Of a stretch of 64,000 nt of DNA, positions 38,575-46,173 are shown piece after piece; the first letter of the stretch is position 1, and each line of letters opens with the position of its first letter. The notes below the pieces were generated by a model that saw nothing but the letters and a program-made list of their open reading frames with translations, was not told the origin of the DNA and did no database searches. Both the position numbers and the translations under genes were made by a program. The DNA is taken from NCBI GenBank assembly GCA_027492585.1, contig JAPUEK010000090.1:1-64000 (forward strand), given 5' to 3'. The DNA is from Paracoccaceae bacterium (GTDB taxonomy: Bacteria > Pseudomonadota > Alphaproteobacteria > Rhodobacterales > Rhodobacteraceae).

Positions 38575-38710
38575 ACACCGACGGCGGCGGCGACGCGGCT
38601 TCTGGGGGAAACTCCGCAATCCGCGCACTTGGAAGGTCATCGTTCAGATGGCTTACCTCATCTACCGGGTAATCCGGTGGCTTGTGGAGACCTTCGGGTC
38701 TCCTGGTTAA
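38555..38710 (+). CDS. 51-residue cationic membrane-active-like peptide
   Basis: The frame encodes MAHFDETHRRRRRRGFWGKL followed by a hydrophobic/amphipathic segment KVIVQMAYLIYRVIRWLVETFG. AAAGGAGAGG lies 5 bases before the ATG. An Arg-rich head plus one 20-residue hydrophobic helix is typical of small toxic or membrane-disturbing peptides such as type I toxins. Position directly before the HTH-RT genes suggests it belongs to the retron unit or is an independent toxin. Not recognised as a family. Confidence 0.55.
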   Translation: MAHFDETHRRRRRRGFWGKLRNPRTWKVIVQMAYLIYRVIRWLVETFGSPG

Positions 38711-38758
38711 TCGCCGCCCGCCTACTGTCTAAATCTGCCGAGCTAAAGGGACTTAGCC

Positions 38759-39064
38759 ATGATCAACGAAGCACTGAGACTCATCAGGGTGTTTCATGAT
38801 TTGAAGCAAGTCGAACTTGCTGACCGTCTTGGAGTATCCAAATCGCACATCTCTGAAATAGAGAAAGGCACAAAAACGCCCTCTCTTGATTTGATAGAAA
38901 AGTATTCGCAGGCATTTAAACTACCCATTTCCGCGATCATGTTTTTTGCCGAAGAGCTGCCAAATGCGAAATCAGGCGAAAGAGTGAGGTCTAAGATAGC
39001 GAGTAAGGTTATCGACATTCTTAGGTTCGTCGAGAGAAAATCAGATGCAGAAGATGCCGCCTAA
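38759..39064 (+). CDS. XRE-type HTH protein paired with the retron RT
   Basis: The 101-residue protein has an HTH domain in its first 65 residues (LRLIRVFHDLKQVELADRLG, then SKSHISEIEKGTKTPSLDLIEKY) and a charged helical tail. AAAGGGAC precedes the ATG. The stop overlaps the RT start by 20 bases. Several retron types use an HTH protein as the accessory partner (type VI and IX in the usual scheme, from memory), so it may be effector or regulator. Base composition is lower in GC than the core genome. Confidence 0.8.
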   Translation: MINEALRLIRVFHDLKQVELADRLGVSKSHISEIEKGTKTPSLDLIEKYSQAFKLPISAIMFFAEELPNAKSGERVRSKIASKVIDILRFVERKSDAEDAA

Positions 39065-39980
39065 GCCCGGCTACCAGCTTGCTGATAGCCCCTTCTATAA
39101 GCTTAAGAGTAGGGCAAAGCTGGCACGCTTGCTTCGCGTCTCGACTGAGACTCTAAATCATCTCTCGTCTGGGCGGGTGCTATATATCCGCAGATGGAAG
39201 CATAAAAAGCTAGACCAATGGCTTCGTGAGCCGCCGAGCGAGGGTGCCGCAGACAATTACCGCCCGATCGACATTCCCGATCCGCGCCTGAAGGCTGTTC
39301 AGTCGAGAATCGCATCGTTGCTTTCGCGCATTCATCCGCCTGAATTTCTTTTCAGTCCGGTCAAAGGCAAGTCCTATGTTGAGAATGCAGCTCGCCATGT
39401 CGGAAGCGAGGCGTTCTGGCTGCTCGATGTTGCGGACTACTTCCCTAGTTGCACGGCCAACAATGTTGCTCGTTTCTTCCGCACCGACATGGCTTGCTCC
39501 CCTGATGTTTCAGCCGTTTTGGTTCGATTGACCACGCTTCACGAGTGTTTGCCGCAAGGCTCTCCATGCAGCCCAATTCTCGCCTACTATTGCAATCGAC
39601 CAATGTGGCTTTCTGTTGAAGGAATCGTCACTAGTGCAGGGTGTAAGCTTAGCCTATATGCCGATGACATTACTATATCGGGAGATGTCGTTCGGAAGAG
39701 TGTGATTTGGGACGTAAAAAAGGCGATTCATGGCAGCGGGCTTCGGTTAAAACCCTCGAAGGAGGTAAGCTTGATTAGGACCGCAGCAGACATAACTGGT
39801 GTAATCGTCAAGGCCGATGGCACCTACCTTCCGAACAGGCAATTGAAAAAGCTTGCGGAGCTGAAAACCCTCTACGCTGCCACGATGAATCCGAAGGACA
39901 AGGCGAGGATCGAAAATCAAATCTCTGGGAGGATCGCTCAACGGAGGCAAGTAGAGAGTTTTCAAATCGAAATGGACTAA
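39045..39980 (+). CDS. Retron-type reverse transcriptase
   Basis: The 311-residue RT has the palm motifs LLDVADYFPS (first Asp region, residues 126-135), LPQGSPCSP (169-177) and catalytic YADD (205-208). Two retron-specific marks are present: NAARH at 114-118 (the NAxxH motif of region X) and ITGVIV at 250-255 (the VTG motif of region Y). RTs of this kind copy part of a structured RNA into multicopy single-stranded DNA for anti-phage defence. No maturase or endonuclease domain is present, so it is not a group II intron. ATG 39045 or 39054 are possible starts. Confidence 0.9.
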   Translation: MQKMPPKPGYQLADSPFYKLKSRAKLARLLRVSTETLNHLSSGRVLYIRRWKHKKLDQWLREPPSEGAADNYRPIDIPDPRLKAVQSRIASLLSRIHPPEFLFSPVKGKSYVENAARHVGSEAFWLLDVADYFPSCTANNVARFFRTDMACSPDVSAVLVRLTTLHECLPQGSPCSPILAYYCNRPMWLSVEGIVTSAGCKLSLYADDITISGDVVRKSVIWDVKKAIHGSGLRLKPSKEVSLIRTAADITGVIVKADGTYLPNRQLKKLAELKTLYAATMNPKDKARIENQISGRIAQRRQVESFQIEMD

Positions 39981-40109
39981 GACGGGATCATCGCGGCTTA
40001 TGCACGGCTTGTCGGCGCTCATGACCACGCACCAGACCCGATGCACGCCAAGGGGAAATTTCGGCACGGCACCTGCTGAGGCGTAAGACGTTCGACCTTT
40101 TGGACCGAG

Positions 40110-40260
40110 ATTAGCCAATTAGCGGGATTAGCTGGTTAACCGCTCGGCCTACACCCATACAGAAACCGCGCTTGTCAGGGGGCCTCCCTGACTTACCGAA
40201 TGACGAGTGTGGGTAGGCTAATCTTACTAATTTTTTAATTTTTATTACATGCCATTGTAT
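40110..40260. other. ATTAGC iterons with an AT-rich stretch; possible origin
   Basis: ATTAGC occurs at 40,110-40,115, 40,118-40,123 and 40,127-40,132 (8-9 base steps). About 85 bases on is an AT tract (40,218-40,260, with TAATTTTTTAATTTTTATTAC). Iterons plus an unwinding-prone region near a DUF3987 replication-type gene suit a satellite replication origin, but no experiment or homology supports it. The rest of the 372-base gap (39,981-40,352) shows no gene. Confidence 0.3.
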
Positions 40261-40311
40261 TTGCAGGGATTTTCACAGACCAGCGGTTAGCCCCACGATA
40301 GCAAAGCTAGC

Positions 40312-40335
40312 AAGGCGGCGCGGTTGCGCCGCCTT
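40312..40335. terminator. Bidirectional terminator between RT and DUF3987 genes
   Basis: A perfect 10-bp stem AAGGCGGCGC/GCGCCGCCTT closes a GGTT loop between the convergent RT and DUF3987 genes. It is followed by TG on the plus strand; the T-tract is short. Confidence 0.65.
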
Positions 40336-40352
40336 TGCCATGTGATGCAGCA

Positions 40353-41900
40353 TCAGTTCGGAAGTTTCAGGATGCGGTAACACTTCCCCTGCGGGCCGTA
40401 TTGTTCCGCCACCTTGAGCTTGTCCACTTCCATGAGGTAGCCGCTGGCGATCATGGACTGCACGGTTTCATCCAGCGACCGACTGGCCCCTGACCTGTGG
40501 TTATTGAAAGGTGAGAGGCGCTGCGTCCTGATCTGCATGTAGCTGCGCGGCACGATGCTGACCCGCCACATGGCCTCGGGCACCTTGTAGCCCGGCGACA
40601 CCGGATGGGCGAGATACCCCCTGAGGATCGAGGTCAGCTTACGTTCGCGGGCTTGGTCGTCGTTGCCAACATCCCCGGCCTGCTTGCGGGACCGGAAACG
40701 CTGGATGTCGGTTGCGACAAGCTGGTGCGCCCATGCCACATGGCCGATGTTGACCCTCGGGGCGATGTAGTTGTCCGCGACTGCCAGCAGGGACGCGATC
40801 TTCATCACCTTGAGGTGCGCCCGCACCAGCATGTGCCGTTCGGTATCGTCCTGACCGCGCAACTCTGCATCGTAGTCGCGCCGGATGCCTTCCAGCTTTT
40901 CCTCGGCATCGGGCGTCGGCAGCGCAGGGCTGCGCTTCGGCATGTCCCGGTCGGTGCCGTGCCGCAGCGCGTGGTCAACCAAGGCCTGCCAGTATCGCAG
41001 CACGGGTTCGTCCAGCGGCTCGGACCGCATTTCCTCGCTGTTCGGTTCGCGGTCGGTGCTTTGGCTGAAAATGACCGTGAAACGCGAGAGGAAGCCGTCC
41101 TCCATCATGTCGGAGGTGAGCGCCTCGTAAAACGTGCCGGGGGTCGTTTCGCCAAGGAACGACAGCGCCGGATACCTGACGCCCGAAAGGGTGCTGGCCT
41201 CGTTCATGGACCTGCGCCCCTGAAACTCGGTCTTGTTGTAGGCGTTGAGCAGCGTTGTGCGGAAGTGCTGCATGGGGGCGTCAGCAGGGTTCGCCATGCG
41301 CTTCAGCTTCTTGCCGAACTCGCCTTCAAGGTTCAGGAAGCCGGGTGTTTCAAGGATGGCGGTGTGCAGCGCCTGTCCGCTGACGAACTCGGTGTGCTGG
41401 AGGAAGCGATATTTCGCCTCCCTCAGCGGCGAGAGGTCCAGCATCATCGGAATGCCCTCGTGGATCACGTCCTTGCCGCTGCCGATCTCGGCCACGAGGA
41501 TCAGGTAAAGCGCCAGGTCGGCCTTCGTATAGGTGCAGTAGGCCCGCCCGCAAACGCCCGCCAACAACCCGAGTGTTGCGACGATGGCCGTTTCCTTCAC
41601 TGGCAGGAAGCTGGTCTGGTGCATGTAACGCGCGATGTGACCGGCGAAACCCGGCGGCCATTGCAGACCCGCATCGCCGTCACCTGCGTCTTGAACCTCG
41701 CGGCTGACGGCCTGCTGCATGTCCTGCTGCAACGCGGCACGCGCCCTCAGGCTTGCCGCTTGGATCTTCGCCATCAGACCGGAGCAGTCGAACCGAAGGT
41801 CCGTGACCGTGTAGCTCAACCAATCGGTGTCACCCGGCTCCAACGTATCCGAGCGCCCGTTGTCGTTGCCGCTCTCAGCGGCCTGTCCCATAATACGCAT
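40353..41900 (-). CDS. DUF3987 primase/helicase-like protein
   Basis: The 515-residue protein has a P-loop variant LVAEIGSGKDVIHEG (residues about 130-145), followed by LNLEGEFGKKLKR and SFLGETTPGTFYEAL, and a C-terminal winged-helix-like region. This is the DUF3987 pattern found in replication modules of phages, satellites and integrative elements. It would unwind or prime element DNA. It is translated with two upstream genes (the HTH gene and a 40-codon gene). Confidence 0.75.
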   Translation of the reverse strand: MRIMGQAAESGNDNGRSDTLEPGDTDWLSYTVTDLRFDCSGLMAKIQAASLRARAALQQDMQQAVSREVQDAGDGDAGLQWPPGFAGHIARYMHQTSFLPVKETAIVATLGLLAGVCGRAYCTYTKADLALYLILVAEIGSGKDVIHEGIPMMLDLSPLREAKYRFLQHTEFVSGQALHTAILETPGFLNLEGEFGKKLKRMANPADAPMQHFRTTLLNAYNKTEFQGRRSMNEASTLSGVRYPALSFLGETTPGTFYEALTSDMMEDGFLSRFTVIFSQSTDREPNSEEMRSEPLDEPVLRYWQALVDHALRHGTDRDMPKRSPALPTPDAEEKLEGIRRDYDAELRGQDDTERHMLVRAHLKVMKIASLLAVADNYIAPRVNIGHVAWAHQLVATDIQRFRSRKQAGDVGNDDQARERKLTSILRGYLAHPVSPGYKVPEAMWRVSIVPRSYMQIRTQRLSPFNNHRSGASRSLDETVQSMIASGYLMEVDKLKVAEQYGPQGKCYRILKLPN

Positions 41901-41903
41901 TGT

Positions 41904-42026
41904 CTACCTGTTCTTATCTGACTGCTCACTGGCCGGGTGCGCCGCACGCACCCGGCCTTTTTCTTGACGCGGCTTTTCGCAGGCTTGCCGACAAGCCTGC
42001 TCGCTGGAAAAGGTCTGCGTTTTCAT
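41904..42026 (-). CDS. Candidate 40-residue coupled protein
   Basis: The frame starts at an ATG overlapping the HTH gene's stop (ATGA) and ends 3 bases before the DUF3987 gene. The product begins MKTQTFSSEQACRQACEKPR and is very basic. Tight coupling on both sides is the evidence; no family is recognised. The frame could instead be a translational spacer. Confidence 0.4.
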   Translation of the reverse strand: MKTQTFSSEQACRQACEKPRQEKGRVRAAHPASEQSDKNR

Positions 42027-42355
42027 TCGGATGCGTCGCGCGGCTGGCTGCTGGCTGCGCTCGTGCCGTTCCACGGGCCGGGAATTGCGCCAGGCGTGAT
42101 GGTGACCCCGGCGGGACGCTTGGCCTTCACCGCTGCCGTGTGGGCGCTGGTGCTGCTGAATGCCCGCTGGCGTGCCCATGCAACGACCGTCGAGCGCAGA
42201 TAGCGCACCGCCGATTGCGGGTTGTCGCCCAGTTTCAGGAAGGGCGGTCCCTTACCCTGATGACGCCAGATTTCGAGTGTGTTCGTCTTGATGCCAAGGA
42301 GCGTTGCCGCTTCCTTGCTCGACATAAGGTCGTCCAGATCAATCGCGTTGGACAT
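42023..42355 (-). CDS. AlpA/excisionase-type HTH protein
   Basis: The 110-residue protein has an HTH_17-type domain at residues 8-60: DLMSSKEAATLLGIKTNTLEIWRHQG, then PPFLKLG and AVRYLRSTVVAWARQR. Such proteins act as excisionase or as activator of satellite genes (AlpA in P4). It is the first gene of the replication operon, next to the integrase half of the element. Confidence 0.75.
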   Translation of the reverse strand: MSNAIDLDDLMSSKEAATLLGIKTNTLEIWRHQGKGPPFLKLGDNPQSAVRYLRSTVVAWARQRAFSSTSAHTAAVKAKRPAGVTITPGAIPGPWNGTSAASSQPRDASE

Positions 42356-42699
42356 GCGATGACTCCAGCTATGCCGACACCGCGCTTTGGCGGTTGAAGG
42401 CAGATCAAGCTGTGGTCACCAGCACCAAGGGAACTCCCCTTAGCAGAGTGTCCGGCCCTCCGGGATTTGCACCCTTCGTGTTTTCCCGGCTCATATCGGA
42501 ACGGAACTTCTTGCTGCGCGCCCCGTTCGGGCCCGGCCTCCAAAACGAAGGCATATATAGCTTTGCATAGCTGCTGAAGGTCGAGCTAGCGAAAAATGCA
42601 CTCGGATAGGAAACGCACCGTCCACGGCCTTGATCTCGCCTCAAAATGTCCAAACTGGACAGGTAGGATTGCATCGACGCGACAATCGGAGGCAGGCAA
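42356..42699. promoter_or_regulatory. Divergent control region with a palindromic operator
   Basis: 344 bases between the divergent AlpA-like and 106-aa genes hold no supported gene. TGTCCA-AAC-TGGACA (42,647-42,661) is a perfect 6-bp inverted repeat 39 bases before the 106-aa gene, with TAGGAT 3 bases after it as a possible -10 box. It is a likely operator for an element-encoded regulator. Confidence 0.45.
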
Positions 42700-43020
42700 G
42701 TGGCGACCAATTTTATCGAACAGAGACTCGAAAACCTCGAAAAGCGACTCGCACAGCTTGAACGCGAACGGATTGAAGATGCTCGCGTTGAGACCGAGGC
42801 AAACCCGGAAATTCGGAACGGCGTCAAGCGTCCCCGTGAAGGCACCAAATGTCGGCAAGTTTGGGACGCGATGGACAAATTGTTTGCCGAAGGCGAGACG
42901 CCGACCAGCAAACTGATGCGTCAGTTGGCTCTAGTCGTGAATTGGAATCCCAACAATGCGACGGCCGAGCTGTCGGGCTGGCGTAAATTTCACGGCCACC
43001 CCACGGAACGCGCTGCATAG
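42700..43020 (+). CDS. Hypothetical protein with coiled-coil start (106 aa)
   Basis: The 106-residue protein begins with a coiled coil (FIEQRLENLEKRLAQLERERIED, residues 4-27), followed by GTKCRQVWDAMDKLFAEGETPTSKLMRQLA and NWNPNNATAELSGWRKFHG, which looks like a DNA-binding helical domain. GTG start with GGAGG upstream. It is the only plus-strand gene in the right half of the element and may be its repressor. Confidence 0.6.
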   Translation: MATNFIEQRLENLEKRLAQLERERIEDARVETEANPEIRNGVKRPREGTKCRQVWDAMDKLFAEGETPTSKLMRQLALVVNWNPNNATAELSGWRKFHGHPTERAA

Positions 43021-43117
43021 CCTCGCGCTACAGCCGCGATTTGCAGCGCCGCAGGGGTAACGGCGGCAAAGCACAGCCCCCGGCTGTAGCCAGCGCTTTT
43101 CGGGGGATACGGGGCGA

Positions 43118-44458
43118 TCACGCAGGCCGTGCCATTGTGACCACGTTGGCACCGCTGGCCTTCGCCGCAGCAACCCGGCCCTCGCCCTCGATGTAGTCAC
43201 CGATGGCCTGTACCTCAGGGTGATAGTCCCGAAGGTCGCTAGTCTCCAAATAGTGGCGGGCGGTCACGCCCTGCGGCACATGGTTCGTCAGCAATTCCAG
43301 CTTCGCAATGTCGAGGCGGCAAGCCTTCACACCGAGAGTCACGAAGCTGCGCCGGAGGTCGTGCGCTGAGAGTCGTTCCATGCCGATGGCGACACTGAAC
43401 CGTTCCAGCGGGGCGCGGGTGTCCTTGATATGGCCTGCTGCGCTGCGGGACGGGAAGCAGAACCTGCTCTTGACCGGGGCGCGGTCGTCGGCAGCTTTCC
43501 GGGCCTTGAGGACAGCGCAACATTGTGACGACAAAGGGAGCCAGACCGGGTTCTTGTTCTTCGGGTCGGGCAGGTGGAACCAGTTGTTAGCCGGGTCGGT
43601 GTCATCGAGGTTGACACGATCCCACGTCAGCATCGCCCCTTCGTTGCGGCGCGTTCCGGTCAGAAGCAAGAACTTCACGAGGTCCAGCCCTGCCAGCGTG
43701 TCGGCACTGAAGGCGGGATTCTGACGAGCTGTGGTCAACAGATGCCAGAATGCGCCAATGTCGCGGCGGTCGATATGTCGGGTCCGCACCCGGCTCTCAT
43801 GCGCCGCCAATTCCTTCCTGATGATGGCCACAGGGTTGCGGGCGATGATCGGCGTGCCGTCCTGCGTCTGGTATTCGTCCATCGCAAAGTTGATGAGGGT
43901 GCGAATGATCTTGAATGACGAGGCAGCGCTGCCCGGCGCGGGGGCAGGCTTCTTCCGCAGACCCTTCGTGGCGATTTCCTCGTAGCGCTTGCGGCAGTCC
44001 GCAGGCGTGATCGACGCAATGGGGCGGGTCAGCCATTTGTCGAACGCGGTCTTGAGGTGGCGGCCCATCTCGTCACGGGTGGTAGGTTTCAGCATCCCCG
44101 GACGGGCGAAGAAGGCTTTGGCGACCTCGGCGAGTGTGACGCTCATCACCTCGTCCTTCCGCCTCACATCACGCGGGTCCACCCCCATACGCATGGACCG
44201 GAGGTGTTCGCGGGCAACGTCGCGGGCCTGATCGACGGTGAAAACGCCGTAAAGACCGATGGTGATGCGGATCGGGGGTGCGGACGGGTCAAGGCGACCC
44301 TGCACGATGAAGGTGAGCCTGCCACTCGGGTTGGCACGGACACCAAACCCTTTCGGGTCAATGCACCAGTGGAACTCGTCTTTCGGGCCGGGCTTGATGC
44401 GGTCAACATAGCCCTTCGTGAGCTTCACAGGGCGATGTTTCGGGGTGGGGTCGGGCAT
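43118..44458 (-). CDS. Tyrosine-type site-specific integrase
   Basis: The 446-residue recombinase has the N-terminal arm-binding DUF4102-like domain (KGFGVRANPSGRLTFIVQGR), a core-binding SAM-like domain, and a catalytic domain with LLTGTRRNEGAMLTWDRV (Arg I), LSAHDLRRSFVTLG (HxxR) and the closing GVTARHYLETSDL (Tyr). It catalyses integration at the tRNA-Pro site. It lies at the right end, away from the intact tRNA gene. A low-complexity C-terminal tail is present. Confidence 0.93.
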   Translation of the reverse strand: MPDPTPKHRPVKLTKGYVDRIKPGPKDEFHWCIDPKGFGVRANPSGRLTFIVQGRLDPSAPPIRITIGLYGVFTVDQARDVAREHLRSMRMGVDPRDVRRKDEVMSVTLAEVAKAFFARPGMLKPTTRDEMGRHLKTAFDKWLTRPIASITPADCRKRYEEIATKGLRKKPAPAPGSAASSFKIIRTLINFAMDEYQTQDGTPIIARNPVAIIRKELAAHESRVRTRHIDRRDIGAFWHLLTTARQNPAFSADTLAGLDLVKFLLLTGTRRNEGAMLTWDRVNLDDTDPANNWFHLPDPKNKNPVWLPLSSQCCAVLKARKAADDRAPVKSRFCFPSRSAAGHIKDTRAPLERFSVAIGMERLSAHDLRRSFVTLGVKACRLDIAKLELLTNHVPQGVTARHYLETSDLRDYHPEVQAIGDYIEGEGRVAAAKASGANVVTMARPA

Positions 44459-44498
44459 GGGCGAAAAGCTCCTCGTAAGCAGATGATAAGCAGCAACG

Positions 44499-44600
44499 GT
44501 AAAGCTGCGCCAAACTGCGTAAGGCTGTTAATCCGAGCCAAGCAACTGAAATCGCTTGATAATAAAGAAGAAACAAGCTGCGTAAAGCTACGCCAAGTTG
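44499..44600. repeat. Imperfect direct repeats, possible integrase arm sites
   Basis: GTAAAGCTGCGCCAAACTG (44,499-44,517) and GTAAAGCTACGCCAAGTTG (44,582-44,600) share 16 of 19 bases and lie between int and attR; further CTGCGTAA boxes lie between them. Their place and spacing fit arm-type binding sites of a tyrosine integrase. Confidence 0.5.
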
Positions 44601-44610
44601 GCAGGCCCGC

Positions 44611-44658
44611 GCTTCGGGAGCAGGGGGTCGGAGGTTCGAATCCTCTCGCTCCGACCAA
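44611..44658 (+). repeat. attR core (3' tRNA-Pro fragment)
   Basis: The perfect 48-base copy of the tRNA-Pro 3' part. The 5' half of the tRNA is absent, so this copy is not functional and marks the right end of the element. Confidence 0.92.
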
Positions 44659-44950
44659 AAAATTCCCGAATGAAATCAATTACTCACGCGAAAAAGTCGA
44701 GCGCTGTGAAGTTTCACAAAGTCTTGCCTTTTGTTCCAAAAGGCAGCTCTTCCGGCGGGGCCGTGGGCCTTTCTGGCTGAGTTTTTCGGGCGGATCGCCT
44801 TGGTGCAGAACTCCCAGACTTGAAGGCTGATCAGCGCCTTGACCGGCTAAGTCGATAAGGCGGTCAGTGCTCGCCGCTCGGATTTTCCCTTTCTATGTGG
44901 TGCCCCGGAAAGCTACCGCTCGGACGCAGCGCGGCGCTTCGTCGGCATGA

Positions 44951-45250
44951 TTGCTGGGGACAAGCGGTCGCTTACGGTTTGAAGCCCATCTGCCGCCCTC
45001 GCTTGCCCTGTGGCTACTCGATACAATCGAACAGCGAAGATTCCTCGACGGGTCCAAAGCCATGTTCGTGATCTTGGACGAGCATGGGGAGCTGGTCGGG
45101 CCGGCAGAGGATCGCCATCCTAAAGCCATGATGATCGAACAGTCACCGCCACAAGATTCAACGCAGGCGGCAGCATCCCGTGACATTCGGGATCAGTCTC
45201 CCTTGAGCAACATCCAGCCCTCGACACCCAGCCCCCGCGCGACCCGATAG
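44951..45250 (+). CDS. Possible small protein (99 aa), uncertain
   Basis: The frame encodes RLRFEAHLPPSLALWLLDTIEQRRF followed by DGSKAMFVILDEHGELVGPAEDR, which has a plausible coding look for about 60 residues; the tail overlaps the antisense XRE gene. TTG start with no good ribosome site. It may be a remnant of a longer gene disturbed near attR. The 292 bases upstream to attR show nothing else. Confidence 0.35.
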   Translation: MLGTSGRLRFEAHLPPSLALWLLDTIEQRRFLDGSKAMFVILDEHGELVGPAEDRHPKAMMIEQSPPQDSTQAAASRDIRDQSPLSNIQPSTPSPRATR

Positions 45251-45420
45251 AGGTTGTCGATGGAGATGTTCTGCTCAGACCGCTCCACCGCGCTGAGATA
45301 GGTCCGGTTTAACCCACACTCGTGCGCCAGATGCTCCTGCGACCAGCCGCGCTCAGCCCGAAGCCTGCGCATATTGCGCGCCACGATGTCTCGCAGGGGG
45401 CTTTTGGGGGTGGCCTTCAT
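45193..45420 (-). CDS. XRE-family transcriptional regulator
   Basis: This is a 75-residue single-domain HTH protein: NMRRLRAERGWSQEHLAHEC, then LNRTYLSAVERSEQNISIDNLYRVARGL. It resembles small Cro/C1-type or R-M controller proteins. ATG 45420 directly abuts a perfect palindrome, implying self-repression and a very short or leaderless mRNA. Confidence 0.8.
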   Translation of the reverse strand: MKATPKSPLRDIVARNMRRLRAERGWSQEHLAHECGLNRTYLSAVERSEQNISIDNLYRVARGLGVEGWMLLKGD

Positions 45421-45437
45421 GCACAATGCTATTGTGC
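45421..45437. promoter_or_regulatory. Palindromic operator at the XRE gene start
   Basis: GCACAAT-GCT-ATTGTGC is a perfect 7-bp inverted repeat with a 3-base centre, adjacent to the start codon of the regulator. It is the size of a typical XRE dimer site. Confidence 0.65.
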
Positions 45438-45493
45438 GCCGACGCTTTTAACTCTACCTGTTTTAAAATACATTCGACATCGAGGAGGCCGCC

Positions 45494-45814
45494 ATGCCAT
45501 CGCAATGTCCGCATTGCATGACAGAAATCCACGCCGGGGCTTCCATCTGCCCTGCCTGCAGGGCGGTCCGGGGCGTGTGGGGCCGTTCGGTCGAGAGCTG
45601 GCGGCGGGCGTCGACCTTCATGCTGGGGATGGCGGTATTTTTTATCGTTGCAGGCATGGTCTTTGGCACATGGGTGGCGTCGGATTACTCGACAACCTGG
45701 TTCGACGGGTTGATCGGCTTTCTGCTCCTTTCACCTTTTATGCTGTTCTCCGGTGGTGTCGGTCTGTTTTTGCGCTACGTGATCCCCCGCATGCCAGAGG
45801 GCTGGTATAGATGA
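45494..45814 (+). CDS. Zinc-ribbon membrane protein
   Basis: The 106-residue protein has an N-terminal zinc ribbon CPHCMTEIHAGASICPAC (residues 5-22) and two transmembrane helices (about 42-62 and 72-95). GAGGAGGCC precedes the ATG. Divergent from the XRE gene and possibly controlled by its operator. Function unknown. Confidence 0.7.
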   Translation: MPSQCPHCMTEIHAGASICPACRAVRGVWGRSVESWRRASTFMLGMAVFFIVAGMVFGTWVASDYSTTWFDGLIGFLLLSPFMLFSGGVGLFLRYVIPRMPEGWYR

Positions 45815-46053
45815 GGACCGCCAAGCGAAAATCGGTCGGCGGCCCGAAGCGCACCTCGATCTGCCTTGGCGACGGGGAGGATAAATCCCCGAGGTTCGAG
45901 GTCCTTCCTCGGGCATCACCATGTGGCCGCTGATCGCCCGGGCGCTACAGCCGATCCCGAACGAATGCTTCTCGGCCACGATGGACCATATCGCCGCTGC
46001 CCCCGAAGCGCGCCGACGGCGTAGTCCGCCTGTAACATTGAAAGGAAGTCGTC

Positions 46054-46173
46054 ATGGGCATCGACCACGACAATATCTGTGCCTCGCAGGCACAGGTGCA
46101 GACAGACAGCTTTAAGCGCCAGATCGACGAGAAGCTGAACACCATACCCCAGGCCTCGGACATCAAGCTATGA
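46054..46173 (+). CDS. Candidate 39-residue protein
   Basis: The frame MGIDHDNICASQAQVQTDSF and onward has AAAGGAAG 5 bases before the ATG, and its stop overlaps the next start (ATGA). Soluble, helical C-terminal half. The strong ribosome site and coupling support it; no family known. Confidence 0.5.
   Translation: MGIDHDNICASQAQVQTDSFKRQIDEKLNTIPQASDIKL

Larger units (their letters stand above)
34960..44658. mobile_element. tRNA-Pro integrative element, phage-satellite-like
   Basis: The 9.7-kb element is bounded by perfect 48-bp direct repeats, with a tyrosine integrase at its right end. It encodes an AlpA/excisionase-like protein, a DUF3987 replication-type protein, a coupled set of small proteins including DUF5681 (commonly next to phage terminases), and a retron reverse transcriptase with an HTH protein. 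There are no capsid, portal, tail or conjugation genes. That set suits a phage satellite or a small integrative island rather than a prophage or ICE. Boundaries are seen; the satellite label is inferred. Confidence 0.88.

Noticed and set aside
39045-39980. Group II intron or DGR reverse transcriptase
   Set aside because: No maturase or HNH domain, and no template/variable repeat pair; the NAxxH and VTG-like motifs point to a retron.
42405-42911. A 168-codon minus-strand frame
   Set aside because: Ser/Arg-rich, antisense to the better-supported 106-aa gene with a GGAGG site.
44611-44658. Second tRNA-Pro gene
   Set aside because: Only the 3' 48 bases match; the 5' acceptor strand and D arm are absent, so it is attR.
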